From assembly GCA_034434835.1 (NCBI GenBank), contig DAOTXX010000076.1, forward strand, positions 1 to 64,000: a DNA stretch of 64,000 nt, given 5' to 3'. Position numbers and translations under genes: made by a program. Below the pieces are notes generated by a model. The model worked only from the letters and a program-made list of their open reading frames with translations, was not told the DNA's origin and did no database searches. The first letter of the stretch is position 1; each line of letters begins with the position of its first letter. Positions 19,220-28,515 of the stretch are shown one piece after another. The stretch comes from JBGLNJ01 sp034434835 (GTDB lineage Bacteria > Chloroflexota > Anaerolineae > Fen-1058).

Positions 19220-20245
19220 ATGGCAGAAGTAGTGCTAGAGGTCAAGGAACTGACAACAAAATACGTCACCCGGTTTGGGGAAGATGTTTACGCGGTAGAC
19301 CATGTTTCCCTGAAGGTCGAGGAAGGGAAATCGTTGGGCATTGCGGGAGAATCCGGCTGTGGCAAGTCAACGCTGGCGCTTAGCCTGATGGGATATTACT
19401 TTGCTCCGCTGCACTATATGAGTGGGGAGATCCTCATCAATGGACGCAATATCTCTGGGATGAACCCCGATGACATTCGTAAATCAATCTTGGGGACAGA
19501 GATTGCTTATATCCCCCAAGCCGCGATGAACGCGCTCAACCCCACCCAGAAAATCATCAGTTTTGTTGAGGACGTGATGCAGGCCCACGGTCTTTACATC
19601 ACCAAGAAAGACATTTATGACCGTGCCAGGCAGTTGTTTGAGAGGCTAGGACTTCCGGCGGAGGTGCTGCAAAAATACCCCGTTGAGCTTTCTGGCGGCA
19701 TGAAACAGCGCACGGTGATCGCGGTATCTGTTATGCTTTTACCCAAAGTGTTGATTGCGGATGAGCCTTCCTCGGCGCTCGATGTCACTTCTCAAAAGAT
19801 GGTCATCAAGATGCTCAAGACCTTGATTGAAAATGGCGTCATCAGTTCGCTGATATTCATCACGCATGAGCTTCCGCTGCTTTACAATGTCGTTGATGAT
19901 ATTATGGTCATGTACGCGGGACAGATTGTGGAGATGGGCACCGCAAAACAAGTTGTGTTTGATCCACTCCACCCTTATGCCAAAGGCCTCATGGGCTCGA
20001 TCATCGTGCCTGAACAAGGTCTGCGGGATATCAAATTGACTGCCATTCCTGGGGTACCGCCCAATCTTAAAAACCCACCGGCTGGCTGCCGGTTTGCCGA
20101 ACGCTGCAAATACGTTCGGCCAGATTGCAAGGCGATTTCGGTCGGTCTTTACGGCGCGCCTGGCGGCCGCGCGTACCGCTGTATCTTGTCAGAAAAAGAA
20201 TTGAGAGACGCTTATCTGAGGGAGGCCCGAAGAAATGCTGGATGA
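19220..20245 (+). CDS. ABC transporter ATP-binding protein, DppD/OppD type
   Basis: 341 residues. Walker A GESGCGKST is at about 43-51, signature LSGGMKQR in the middle, Walker B VLIADEPSSALD, switch His in FITHELPLL. The C-terminal oligopeptide-transporter extension GCRFAERCKYVRPDCK carries the cysteines typical of DppD/OppD. GTG 19211 and ATG 19220 are in frame. The ATG is preferred because GGGAGTAGG lies 8-12 bases before it and the conserved frame begins there. It overlaps the next ATPase gene by 11 bases. Confidence 0.92.
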   Translation: MAEVVLEVKELTTKYVTRFGEDVYAVDHVSLKVEEGKSLGIAGESGCGKSTLALSLMGYYFAPLHYMSGEILINGRNISGMNPDDIRKSILGTEIAYIPQAAMNALNPTQKIISFVEDVMQAHGLYITKKDIYDRARQLFERLGLPAEVLQKYPVELSGGMKQRTVIAVSVMLLPKVLIADEPSSALDVTSQKMVIKMLKTLIENGVISSLIFITHELPLLYNVVDDIMVMYAGQIVEMGTAKQVVFDPLHPYAKGLMGSIIVPEQGLRDIKLTAIPGVPPNLKNPPAGCRFAERCKYVRPDCKAISVGLYGAPGGRAYRCILSEKELRDAYLREARRNAG

Positions 20246-21047
20246 AAAAAAGGTGTGCCTCAGCGGATCAGGACTTACCAAGGTGTTTGGTTTTGGCCGC
20301 AAGAAAACGGTGGCTGTTGATCATGTGGATTTCAACTTCTACGAGGGCGAGGTTGTCTCGATCGTGGGCGAATCGGGCAGCGGAAAGACTACTTTGGCGA
20401 AGATGCTTTTGGGATTGATTAGCACCACTGAGGGCGAGATTTACTTCCAGGGGAAAAAGCGCGACATCAGTACTCAGAAGAAGAGACAGGAATACTGGAA
20501 AAACATTCAGGCGATCTTTCAGGATCCGTTCTCCTCATATAACATCTTTCGCAAGATCGATTCTGTGCTGCTAGATTGCATTCGCATGCGAGGCGGTGGC
20601 AATCTTCCGCGCGCGAAAAAAGTAGAATTGATGGCCGAGGCGTGTGGCTTTGTCAACCTAAAATTCGAGGAATTGACCAACAAGTATCCTTTTGAGCTTT
20701 CCGGCGGGCAGCAGCAGCGCTTGATGATTGCCCGTATCTTTCTGCTCAAGCCCAAGATCCTGCTGGCTGATGAGCCGACCTCGATGATTGATGCCTGTTC
20801 ACGCGCGACCATCCTGGATGAACTGATGCACTTGCGCAACGAAATTGGGATGACGATTATTTTCATCACCCATGATATTGGCCTGGCGTACTATGTTTCC
20901 GATACGGTATACATCATGGAGCATGGGAAATTTGTTGAAAGCGGCCCGGCCGAGGACGTGATTCTGCGTCCGAGAGCGGCTTACACCAAACGCCTGATCA
21001 GCGATGTTCCCAAGATCCATGAAGAATGGGATCTCTCAACTGTGTAA
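20235..21047 (+). CDS. ABC transporter ATP-binding protein, DppF/OppF type
   Basis: 270 residues and the second ATPase of the importer. Walker A GESGSGKTT is at about 45-53, signature LSGGQQQRLMIAR, Walker B ILLADEPTSMID, switch His in FITHDIGLAYYVSD. It lacks the C-terminal oligopeptide extension and is shorter than most OppF proteins (about 320). The start overlaps the preceding gene. The remnant at 21100-21488 is a decayed relative of the same type. Confidence 0.9.
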   Translation: MLDEKKVCLSGSGLTKVFGFGRKKTVAVDHVDFNFYEGEVVSIVGESGSGKTTLAKMLLGLISTTEGEIYFQGKKRDISTQKKRQEYWKNIQAIFQDPFSSYNIFRKIDSVLLDCIRMRGGGNLPRAKKVELMAEACGFVNLKFEELTNKYPFELSGGQQQRLMIARIFLLKPKILLADEPTSMIDACSRATILDELMHLRNEIGMTIIFITHDIGLAYYVSDTVYIMEHGKFVESGPAEDVILRPRAAYTKRLISDVPKIHEEWDLSTV

Positions 21048-21099
21048 TGCATTCCTCTTGAGTTTGGATCCGAGCGAAATAGCGTATATCCAAATTCAA

Positions 21100-21488
21100 C
21101 CCTTTGGAAGGGCCTCTGCCTGGAGGGATACGCTGGCGCTCGGCTGGAGCAGGTTCGCCCGCGGCAAGCTCATGCCGGCGGACAGGTGACTGTCGAGGCG
21201 CCGGTGACCGGGCCCGCGCTGCTCATCGCGGACAAGTCGGCCAGCATGCTCGACGCCTCGCTGTGTGTGACCGTGCTCAACCTGCTGGCAGATCTCCGCA
21301 AGCGGCACAACATGAGCATCTTTTTCATGGCCCACGACCTGGGTCAGGCTTATTATGCGAGCGACCGGAGCCTGGTGATGTATCACGGCGGGCTGGTGGA
21401 GCAGGGGCCGGTGGAGAGGGTGCTGGCCGACGTACCCCGGCTGCATGGACGGGGCAGGTTCGACAGCTATCAACCTTCTGCTAGTTGA
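21100..21488 (+). pseudogene. remnant of a second OppF-like ABC ATPase (signature to C-terminus)
   Basis: Read in the frame of 21186-21488, the sequence gives ...AHAGGQ... then PALLIADKSASMLDASL, IFFMAHDLGQAYYASD and YHGGLVEQGPVERVL. These align with the LSGGQ signature, Walker B, switch histidine and C-terminal part of an OppF ATPase. The Walker A half is missing, the signature Ser is changed, and the DEP of Walker B has become DKS, so it cannot hydrolyse ATP. It differs in sequence and GC from the intact OppF just upstream, so it is not a fresh tandem copy. An ORF with GTG start exists, but expression is doubtful. Confidence 0.7.
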
Positions 21489-21515
21489 CAAAAACTCTGT
21501 ACGAAAGGTAAAAAG

Positions 21516-24164
21516 ATGAACAAGAACATTGAAGCCTTGATTGCCCAAATGACCCTGGAGGAAAAAATCTCCCTGTTGGCGGGCGCGGATTTGTGGCACA
21601 CCGTCCCTGTCGAGCGGCTAGGCATCCCCGCGATCAAAGTGACGGATGGCCCGATCGGCGCACGGGGGGCCGATTTCCAGGCCGGGGTGACTTCGGCCTG
21701 TTTCCCGTGCGGGACGGCGCTGGCCGCAACGTGGAACCTGGACCTAGTAGAGCGCGTCGGCAGGGCGTTGGCCGACGAGGTCAAGGCCAAAGGCGCGCAC
21801 ATTTTGCTGGCTCCGACGGTGAACATTCATCGCTCGCCTTTGGCAGGACGCAACTTTGAATGTTACTCCGAAGACCCCTATCTCACGGCCCGCATGGCCG
21901 TGGCTTATATCCAGGGGCTGCAAGGCGGGGGCGTCGGCGCGTGCATCAAGCATTTTGTCTGCAATGATTCCGAGTTCGAGCGCCGGTCCATTAGCTCTGA
22001 AGTGAGCGAGCGCGCACTGCGGGAAATCTATCTGCGCCCATTTCAGATCGCCATTCGAGAGGCCAGGCCCTGGGCTGTCATGTCATCCTACAATCGCATC
22101 AATGGCACGTATGCCAGCGAGAACGATTATACTCTGCTCGACATCCTGAAAGGCGAATGGGGCTTTGACGGTCTGGTCATGTCCGACTGGTTTGGCACCT
22201 ACAGCCCTCAGGCCGCTCGAGGCGGGCTGGATTTGGAAATGCCCGGCCCGGCGCGCTGGATGGGCGAGCACGCGCTGCGAGCTGTTCAGAGCGGCGCGCT
22301 GGGCCAAGACCGGCTCGACGACAAAGTGCGTCGTCTGCTGCGCACGATTGAACGGGCCGGCGCGTTCGAGCACCCTGACCTGCGACCTGAGCAAGCGATC
22401 GATCGGCCCGAACACCGCCGACTGGCGCGCGAGGCTGCCTCCGAAGCCATCGTCTTGCTCAAAAACGACCGCTCGATCTTGCCGCTCAGCCTGGACCGGT
22501 TCCGCTCCATCGCCGTGATCGGCGCGAGCGCGCAATGGGCATCGGTCCGGGGCGGGGGCAGCGTCCGAGTCACCCCGCACTATGTGGTCGCGCCATTGGA
22601 CGCGATCAAGGGCAAGGCCGGCGATCGAGTCAAGTACGCCGTCGGCTGCGCCGTCCACAAGCTGCCTCTGCCGTTCGACAAAAGTTGGTTGACCGGATCG
22701 ATCACGCTGCAGTACTTTGCCAATCGAAACTTGGACGGCGAGCCGGTGCGCACAGAGACGACCCACAGGTTGGAGCAGGTCTGGATCGGCAGCGTGTTGC
22801 CTCAAGTAGAGCCGGCCAACTTTTCTGCCCGCCTGACCGGCACATTCAAAGTGCCAGAAAGCGGGGCCTATGAACTGGGGCTATCGAGTGTCGGCTCAAG
22901 CCGATTGTTCGTTGATGACAAACTGATCGTCAACTTGTGGGACAGCACGCCCCAGGCGCACGAGCGTTCGAGGACCGGCGCGATCGAACTGGTGGCCGGT
23001 CGAGTCTATTCGATCCGGATCGAATATGCTTCGGCGACGGACTCTTCCTTCCAGCGTCTCTACGTGGGGTGCATGCCGCAGATACCGGCGGATTCGATCC
23101 AGCAGGCGGTTGATCTGGCCGCGCGCTCAGATGTGGCGATCGTATGTGCCGGGCTGACCGACGAATGGGAAAGCGAAGGCTTTGACCGGCCCGATATGGA
23201 ACTACCGGGCGATCAGACCCAGCTCATCGAGCGAGTCGCTGCGGCCAACCCCAACACGATTGTAGTGCTCAACGTTGGCTCGCCTGTCAGCATGAATTGG
23301 CTGGACAAGGTGGCGGCGGTCGCGCAGGCGTGGTATCTGGGCCAGGAGACCGGCAACGCTATCGCCGATGTGTTGTTCGGCGATGTCAATCCTTCCGGGA
23401 AATTGCCCACCACGTTCCCCAAGCGTCTGCAAGACAACCCTGCTTACCTCAACTATCCGGGTGAGAACGGCAAGGTCTATTACGGCGAAGGGCTGTTCGT
23501 CGGCTATCGTTACTATGACAAAAAGGACATTGCCCCGCTGTTCCCGTTTGGCTATGGCCTCTCCTACACGACGTTTGCCTATCGCAACCTCCGGCTGAGC
23601 ACAAATGAACTTGAGCCGGGCGAGACGCTTGGCGTGAGCGTAGACGTTCAGAACACGGGCAAGCGAGCAGGCAAAGAGACCGTCCAGGTGTACCTCCGCG
23701 ATGTCCAGTCGCGCCTGATGCGCCCTGACAAAGAGTTGAAAGCATTTGCCAAAATCGAGCTAGAACCGGGCGAGACCAAGACTGTCACACTCGCACTTGA
23801 CCAGGAAGCTCTGTCCTACTATGACCCGGCCGTGAAGGGGTGGGTCGCCGAAGGTGGCGAATTCGAGGTGCTGGTCGGCAGCTCGTCGCGCGACATTCGC
23901 CTGACGGCGCGCTTTCACTACAAGGGCGAAGCGGCGCCTGGTTCAACGAAAACAGCGCGATTGCACATCGGTTTGCCGCTGGGAACACTGCTCGCCGATC
24001 CGGGAGGCAAAGCTGTGCTCAGCAAGCACCTCGGTGCACATCTCAATCATCCGATGATTGGCATGGCGATGGAAATGTCGCTCGAACAAATCGCGTCGTT
24101 TGCTGCCGATGTGCTCACGCCCGAATTGCTCAAGACCATCAACGACGAATTGGCGCAAGTGTAA
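21516..24164 (+). CDS. beta-glucosidase-like GH3 with inserted PA14 domain
   Basis: 882 residues. It hydrolyses terminal beta-linked glucose, xylose or similar residues from oligosaccharides. The N-terminal GH3 barrel has the nucleophile Asp224 in GLVMSDWFG and the substrate-binding KHFVCND and RRSISSEVSERALREIY segments. The second GH3 domain (SEAIVLLKND) is interrupted by a PA14 lectin-like domain at about 385-525 (FTGTFKVPESGAYELGLSS-type pattern). It is followed by a fibronectin-III-like domain and an unusual C-terminal helical tail of about 75 residues. No signal peptide. An RBS AAAGG precedes ATG 21516. It closes the mannoside/glucoside locus, consistent with a glucomannan-like substrate. 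Confidence 0.92.
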   Translation: MNKNIEALIAQMTLEEKISLLAGADLWHTVPVERLGIPAIKVTDGPIGARGADFQAGVTSACFPCGTALAATWNLDLVERVGRALADEVKAKGAHILLAPTVNIHRSPLAGRNFECYSEDPYLTARMAVAYIQGLQGGGVGACIKHFVCNDSEFERRSISSEVSERALREIYLRPFQIAIREARPWAVMSSYNRINGTYASENDYTLLDILKGEWGFDGLVMSDWFGTYSPQAARGGLDLEMPGPARWMGEHALRAVQSGALGQDRLDDKVRRLLRTIERAGAFEHPDLRPEQAIDRPEHRRLAREAASEAIVLLKNDRSILPLSLDRFRSIAVIGASAQWASVRGGGSVRVTPHYVVAPLDAIKGKAGDRVKYAVGCAVHKLPLPFDKSWLTGSITLQYFANRNLDGEPVRTETTHRLEQVWIGSVLPQVEPANFSARLTGTFKVPESGAYELGLSSVGSSRLFVDDKLIVNLWDSTPQAHERSRTGAIELVAGRVYSIRIEYASATDSSFQRLYVGCMPQIPADSIQQAVDLAARSDVAIVCAGLTDEWESEGFDRPDMELPGDQTQLIERVAAANPNTIVVLNVGSPVSMNWLDKVAAVAQAWYLGQETGNAIADVLFGDVNPSGKLPTTFPKRLQDNPAYLNYPGENGKVYYGEGLFVGYRYYDKKDIAPLFPFGYGLSYTTFAYRNLRLSTNELEPGETLGVSVDVQNTGKRAGKETVQVYLRDVQSRLMRPDKELKAFAKIELEPGETKTVTLALDQEALSYYDPAVKGWVAEGGEFEVLVGSSSRDIRLTARFHYKGEAAPGSTKTARLHIGLPLGTLLADPGGKAVLSKHLGAHLNHPMIGMAMEMSLEQIASFAADVLTPELLKTINDELAQV

Positions 24165-24190
24165 TCACACCGTTTCCCCGGTGGCGAAGG

Positions 24191-24236
24191 ACCAAAGACG
24201 AAGGACGAAGGACAAAATTCGTCCTTCGTCTTTGGT
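24191..24236. terminator. bidirectional terminator-like hairpin between convergent genes
   Basis: A perfect 16-bp inverted repeat (ACCAAAGACGAAGGAC / GTCCTTCGTCTTTGGT) around a 14-base loop, 27 bases after the GH3 stop. It could end transcription of GH3 (plus) and of the catabolic locus (minus). The stretch 24165-24490 contains no gene, only this and the two palindromes listed next. Confidence 0.6.
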
Positions 24237-24257
24237 TGTGATAGCAGCGCATTGCGT

Positions 24258-24317
24258 GCCCCCACTTTACCCCCTCCGGCTTCCCCGCTTCGCAGGGGGA
24301 CGACCGGGGTGGGGGGC
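24258..24317. repeat. GC-rich palindromic intergenic repeat
   Basis: GCCCCCAC at the left end pairs with GTGGGGGGC at the right end, with CCCCTCCGG and CCGCTTCGCAGGGGG between them. It has the look of a dispersed cruciform repeat. A second copy is not present in this window. Confidence 0.4.
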
Positions 24318-24448
24318 TGGGCAATTTTCTGGCGCCTCCTCTGGGCAACAGCCTGGCCGGAATAGCTCCGGGCTTGCCATTTATCTTCTGGGCAGCCCTA
24401 AGCCTGGTAGGTTTCCTGGGCCTCTGCGCGGTCAAAGAGGGTTGAAAC

Positions 24449-24481
24449 AACCTCCCGCAGGTTGCAAACCTACGGGAGGTT
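24449..24481. repeat. AACCTCCCG hairpin at the end of the minus-strand locus
   Basis: AACCTCCCGCAGGTT / AACCTACGGGAGGTT with a 3-base loop and one mismatched pair, 9 bases beyond the acyl-CoA dehydrogenase stop. It resembles the AACCTT palindrome at 16848 in layout. It may serve as the terminator of the minus-strand locus. Confidence 0.55.
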
Positions 24482-24490
24482 GATATCTGC

Positions 24491-25630
24491 CTATCGCAGC
24501 AATTCATTGGCGATGACCAGGCGCTGAATTTGATTGGTGCCTTCATAGATCTGGTGCAGCTTGGCATCGCGCATGTATTTTTCCACCGCGTAATCCTTCA
24601 TGTACCCATAGCCGCCGAATATCTGTACCGCATCCGTCGTGACCTGCATCGCGGTATCGCCTGCAAAGCATTTGGCGATGGCCGATTCTTTGGTGTTGCG
24701 GCAACCCTGATCGTGCAGCCAGGCGGCCCGCCAGACCAGCAGTCGCGCAGCTTCGACCTTCATCGCCATATCGGCCAGCATGAACTGGATGGCTTCTTGT
24801 TGGGCGATCGGCTTGCCGAATTGCTTGCGCTCCTTGGCATACGCCACGGCGGCCTCCAGGGCGGCGCGCGCGATGCCCACGGCCGCCGCGCCCACACCCG
24901 CCCGCGATTCATCCAAGGTCATCATGGCGATCTTGAAACCGTCCAGTCCCTCCCCGAGGCGGAAACGCGCCGGCACATGCACGTCCTGGAAGCAGACCTC
25001 GCGCGTGTCGGCAGCGCGCTGACCCATCTTGTCTTCCTTTTTGCCAAGCGAGACCCCGGGCGTCTGGGCTGGCACCATGAAGCAGGAAATCCCCTTGTGT
25101 CGCAGTTCAGGCTGTTCGCTCGCAAAGACCGAATACAGGCTCGCCACGCCGCCGTTGGTGATGAATTGTTTGGTGCCGTTGATGATGTATTCATCCCCCA
25201 CACGCCTGGCCGTTGAGCGCATGGACGCCACATCCGAGCCGGCTTCCGCTTCGGTCAGGCAAAAGGCGGCTAGGTTGGGACCCGCGCAGTGCTTGGGCAA
25301 AAGCTCCTTTTTCAATTCCGGGCTGCCCGCGATCAGCAATGGGGTCAGGCCCAGGTTATTCCCACCAAGATAAGACGCCACCCCGCCGCACGCGGCGGCG
25401 AGTTCCTCAGCGACGAGGCATCCCTCCAGGCTGCTCAGCCCGGCGCCGCCATATTCCTCCGGGACATGGCTATGGAGCAGCCCGACCTCGTAATACTTGT
25501 CCACAATCTCTTGGGAGAACCGCTGCTCGCGATCCAGTTCGGCGGCGACCAGCGCGATCTCGCGCTGGGCGAACTTGCGCGCCAGGTCTCGCAGTCGTTG
25601 TTGCTCTTCGGTCAATGTAAAGTCAATCAT
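24491..25630 (-). CDS. acyl-CoA dehydrogenase
   Basis: 379 residues, the normal size for a short-chain acyl-CoA dehydrogenase. It oxidises an acyl-CoA to the 2-enoyl-CoA, passing electrons to ETF. The motifs in order are FTLTEEQQRLRDLARKFA (N-terminal helix), CLTEAEAGSDVASMRSTA (FAD and substrate binding), the middle beta domain with GWRAADTREV-like segment, and the C-terminal QIFGGYGYMKDYAVEKYMRD containing the usual YGY near the catalytic base region. The ATG at 25630 (AAGGA upstream) is chosen over the longer frame to 25672. It is last in the minus-strand catabolic locus. Confidence 0.92.
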   Translation of the reverse strand: MIDFTLTEEQQRLRDLARKFAQREIALVAAELDREQRFSQEIVDKYYEVGLLHSHVPEEYGGAGLSSLEGCLVAEELAAACGGVASYLGGNNLGLTPLLIAGSPELKKELLPKHCAGPNLAAFCLTEAEAGSDVASMRSTARRVGDEYIINGTKQFITNGGVASLYSVFASEQPELRHKGISCFMVPAQTPGVSLGKKEDKMGQRAADTREVCFQDVHVPARFRLGEGLDGFKIAMMTLDESRAGVGAAAVGIARAALEAAVAYAKERKQFGKPIAQQEAIQFMLADMAMKVEAARLLVWRAAWLHDQGCRNTKESAIAKCFAGDTAMQVTTDAVQIFGGYGYMKDYAVEKYMRDAKLHQIYEGTNQIQRLVIANELLR

Positions 25631-25678
25631 GGTGTCCTTATCCTCAAATGGTTTTTGTGCGGTTCTGGACACTTGTTC

Positions 25679-26479
25679 CTACCCCAGAAACTCGATCACC
25701 TCACGATTGAATCGTTCGGGGGCCTCGATCGGCGGCAGGTGTCCAACCCCCGGATAGGTCGAAAGCCGCGCGCCTTGGATGTGGGCAGCCAGATACTGGC
25801 CGTTCCCGTACGGGATGAGCGGATCGTAATCGCCGTGGATCACAAGGGTTGGCGCGGTGATCTGGCCGAGCCGCTCGGCGACGCCGTGGCTGAAATGCTC
25901 TATGCAAGCCCCCAACTGCCGCTGATAGGATTCGAACGACATCGGCTTGGCGGCCAGGTCCTGCACGATGCGCTCCAGGTCTTTAGGATGCGACGTCATG
26001 TACCCTTCGCCTGCGATCTGTGGAAACACGCGCCGCGCATGGGTCTCAACGTCTTCGTTTCCTGTGCGCATCAGTAAAGCTACGATTTCCGGCTTGGCAT
26101 TGATGCTGGTCGGGCCGCCGGCGGTGGTCGAAACCAGAACCAGTTTGTCCACCAGCTCAGGATGGCGAACGGCCAGCTCCTGCGTGATCATCCCGCCCAT
26201 CGAGATGCCGACCACGTGCGTCGGCCCCAGTTTGAGGTTCTGGATAACGCCTGCCACATCTTCTGCCATATCGGCGATCGTGTATGGCCCTGTGCCAAGC
26301 GCGCTGTCGCCTGCGTCGCGGTTGTCCATGTTGATGACGCGATACCTGGCCGAGAACGGCTCGATCTGCTTCCACCAGCCCTGGCGCGTGCTTGCCAGAC
26401 CGCTAATGAGCAGGAGCGGATGACCTGTCCCGCAATCGTCATAGTACACGGTGTGCGAACCGACTTGAGTTGTAGGCAT
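25679..26479 (-). CDS. alpha/beta hydrolase, 3-oxoadipate enol-lactonase-like
   Basis: 266 residues. The motifs are the nucleophile elbow GISMGGM (Ser near residue 93), MDNRDAGDS and the C-terminal base GVGHLPPIE. The pattern MPTTQVGSHTVYYDDCGTG... is close to PcaD/lactonase-like hydrolases. It starts at an ATG preceded by GGAGGAAAA. In this locus it could open a lactone (for example gamma-butyrolactone to 4-hydroxybutyrate) or cleave a thioester. That role is inferred from its neighbours. Confidence 0.82.
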   Translation of the reverse strand: MPTTQVGSHTVYYDDCGTGHPLLLISGLASTRQGWWKQIEPFSARYRVINMDNRDAGDSALGTGPYTIADMAEDVAGVIQNLKLGPTHVVGISMGGMITQELAVRHPELVDKLVLVSTTAGGPTSINAKPEIVALLMRTGNEDVETHARRVFPQIAGEGYMTSHPKDLERIVQDLAAKPMSFESYQRQLGACIEHFSHGVAERLGQITAPTLVIHGDYDPLIPYGNGQYLAAHIQGARLSTYPGVGHLPPIEAPERFNREVIEFLG

Positions 26480-26517
26480 TTTTCCTCCTGATGGGTATCG
26501 GGCGGCGAGTTGGACGG

Positions 26518-27267
26518 CTATGCCAATTCACCGCCGCTGATTGAGTATACCTCACCCGTGATGAAAGAGGCCTCGTCGCTGGCAAGGAGAATCGCCAGCG
26601 GGCCAATCTCTTCCGGTCGCCCTGCCCGCCGCAGTGGGATGCGCTGAATGATCTTGGGGCCTAGTTTCGGATCGTCGAGCACAGCGGCGTTCATGTCCGT
26701 GCGAAAATAGCCGGGCGCGATCGCGTTGACGCGCACATGGTCGCGCGCGACTTCGAGCGCCAGGACTTTCGTCAGCGCGATCACGCCGCTCTTGCTGGCT
26801 GCGTATGCGCAGAATCCCGGCACGCCTCTCACCCCGGCCACCGACGCAATGTTGATGATGCTGCCCGCTTGCTGCTGGATCATCAGGCGCACCACTTCTC
26901 GGCAACTGTAGAACGTTCCGTACAGATTGATTTTGATGACCTCGTCCCATGTCTGATCGCTCATCTCCGAGAGCCGTTCTGCCCGGCCCACGCCCGCGCT
27001 GTTCACTAAAATGTCAATTCGCCCAAATTCCTGCTGCGTTGCCTGGACCATGTGAGCAACGGAGAGGGGATCGCGGACATCCACCTCTACTGCGAGCGCG
27101 CAGCGACCCGTGGCACGAATGGCGGCTGCGACCTCGTCGAGCTGGGCGCGTGTGCGACTGGCTACCGCAACGTCCGCACCGGCCTGAGCGTACGCCAGCG
27201 CGATCGCGCGCCCCAGTCCGCGCCCGCCCCCGGTGATGAGCGCAATCTTGCCACTCAACTGCGCCAT
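26518..27267 (-). CDS. short-chain dehydrogenase/reductase (FabG-like)
   Basis: 249 residues, classical SDR. The cofactor motif GGGRGLGRA is at about 12-20, NSAGVGRA follows, and the catalytic tetrad comprises Ser in INIASVAGVRG and Tyr/Lys in CAYAASKSG. The C-terminal PLRRAGRPEEIGPLAILLAS and FITGEVYSISGG segments are typical of 3-oxoacyl reductases. The ATG at 27267 follows AAAGGA; the longer frame to 27327 lacks support. It probably interconverts a hydroxyl and a keto group on the imported substrate or its CoA ester. Confidence 0.9.
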   Translation of the reverse strand: MAQLSGKIALITGGGRGLGRAIALAYAQAGADVAVASRTRAQLDEVAAAIRATGRCALAVEVDVRDPLSVAHMVQATQQEFGRIDILVNSAGVGRAERLSEMSDQTWDEVIKINLYGTFYSCREVVRLMIQQQAGSIINIASVAGVRGVPGFCAYAASKSGVIALTKVLALEVARDHVRVNAIAPGYFRTDMNAAVLDDPKLGPKIIQRIPLRRAGRPEEIGPLAILLASDEASFITGEVYSISGGELA

Positions 27268-27277
27268 TCTGGTTCCT

Positions 27278-28480
27278 TTACAGCTCTCGCTCGATGATCG
27301 TCGCGACGCCTTGCCCGCCGCCGACACAAGCGGTCGCCAGACCGTAACGTCCTCCTTTGAGTTGGAGGATTCTGGCCAGAGTGCCCACCAATCGAATCCC
27401 CGTCGCGCCCAAAGGATGCCCGATCGCCGTACCGCCGCCCATCACATTCACGCGCTCCGGGTCAATCCCCAGTTCCTTGATGCAGTGGAGGACGACGATG
27501 CAAAATGCCTCATTGATCTCCCAATAGTCAATGTCCTTCACCTGCAAGCCTGCCTTGTCCAACGCCTTGCGGCTGGCCGGCACAGGGCCTACTCCCATGA
27601 TGGTGGGGTCCACGCCAGCGAACCCGATCGAGCGAATGGTAGCTAGAGGTCGGATGCCTTTTTTTCTTGCAGTCTCTTTTGACATCAGGATCATCGAGGT
27701 CGCCCCGGCGTTCAGCGGGGACGAATTCCCGGCCGTGATGACCCCATCGGGTTTGAACGCCGGTTTGAGGTCCTTCATGCCTTCCAACGTAGCATCATCT
27801 CGCACGGCCTGATCTCGATCCACGATCAGGCGCTTGCCGTCGGCTTGCTCGACTTCGAGGGGAAGAATTTCGTCCTTGAAGAATCCTTCCCTGTAGGCCC
27901 GGGAAGCGAGTTGATGAGAGCGCGCGCCCCAGCGATCCATATCTTCTTTGGTCAATCCGCTCTGAGCAAACAGCTTTTCTGCGGTCAGGCCCATGTTCAT
28001 GGCTGTGGCCATGTCCCAGTGTTGGTAGGCGGGGTCTTGAAACAGGCGAGAGTTCACCGAGATCGCTCCCTTTTCCATCAGCGCCCCGCCCATCGGGACT
28101 CGCGTCATGTGTTCCATGCCGCCGACCATCACGATCTCGGCAAAGCCGGCGGCGATTTCCATGAACCCGATGTGAATGCCGGCCATGGCCGAGCCGCACT
28201 GTTGGTCAACAAATTTGGCAGCAATCGTTTGGGGCAGGTTCGCCAGAAAGATGGGGTTGCGGCCGCCATAGCTCCACTGTTCAGAGACCCCCATCGCGGC
28301 CCCCACGATAAAGTCGTCAATCTCTTGAGCCTGGATGCCGGTTCGTTTGATCAGTTCGGGCAAAAGCCGCGCCAAAAGTTCATCCGATCGGATTTGGCCA
28401 AACCAATCTCGGGCCGGATCCGTCGGTCTTGATCGGGATTGGGCGGTTCGCAAGTAACCTGCAATGACTACGTCTCTCAT
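27278..28480 (-). CDS. acetyl-CoA acetyltransferase (thiolase)
   Basis: 400 residues. It cleaves acetoacetyl-CoA or a 3-ketoacyl-CoA with CoA, releasing acetyl-CoA. The nucleophile Cys95 is in DQQCGSAMAG, His355 in GGGTAIGHPLGATG and Cys385 in TACVGGGQG, so the catalytic triad is complete. The thiolase N-terminal motif and the NSSPLNAGA substrate loop are also present. It lies between the SDR and the dehydratase genes and is the natural last step of the pathway here. Confidence 0.94.
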   Translation of the reverse strand: MRDVVIAGYLRTAQSRSRPTDPARDWFGQIRSDELLARLLPELIKRTGIQAQEIDDFIVGAAMGVSEQWSYGGRNPIFLANLPQTIAAKFVDQQCGSAMAGIHIGFMEIAAGFAEIVMVGGMEHMTRVPMGGALMEKGAISVNSRLFQDPAYQHWDMATAMNMGLTAEKLFAQSGLTKEDMDRWGARSHQLASRAYREGFFKDEILPLEVEQADGKRLIVDRDQAVRDDATLEGMKDLKPAFKPDGVITAGNSSPLNAGATSMILMSKETARKKGIRPLATIRSIGFAGVDPTIMGVGPVPASRKALDKAGLQVKDIDYWEINEAFCIVVLHCIKELGIDPERVNVMGGGTAIGHPLGATGIRLVGTLARILQLKGGRYGLATACVGGGQGVATIIEREL

Positions 28481-28515
28481 GTTTTCTGCTCCTGGTATTA
28501 TGGATTTCGTTGGTG

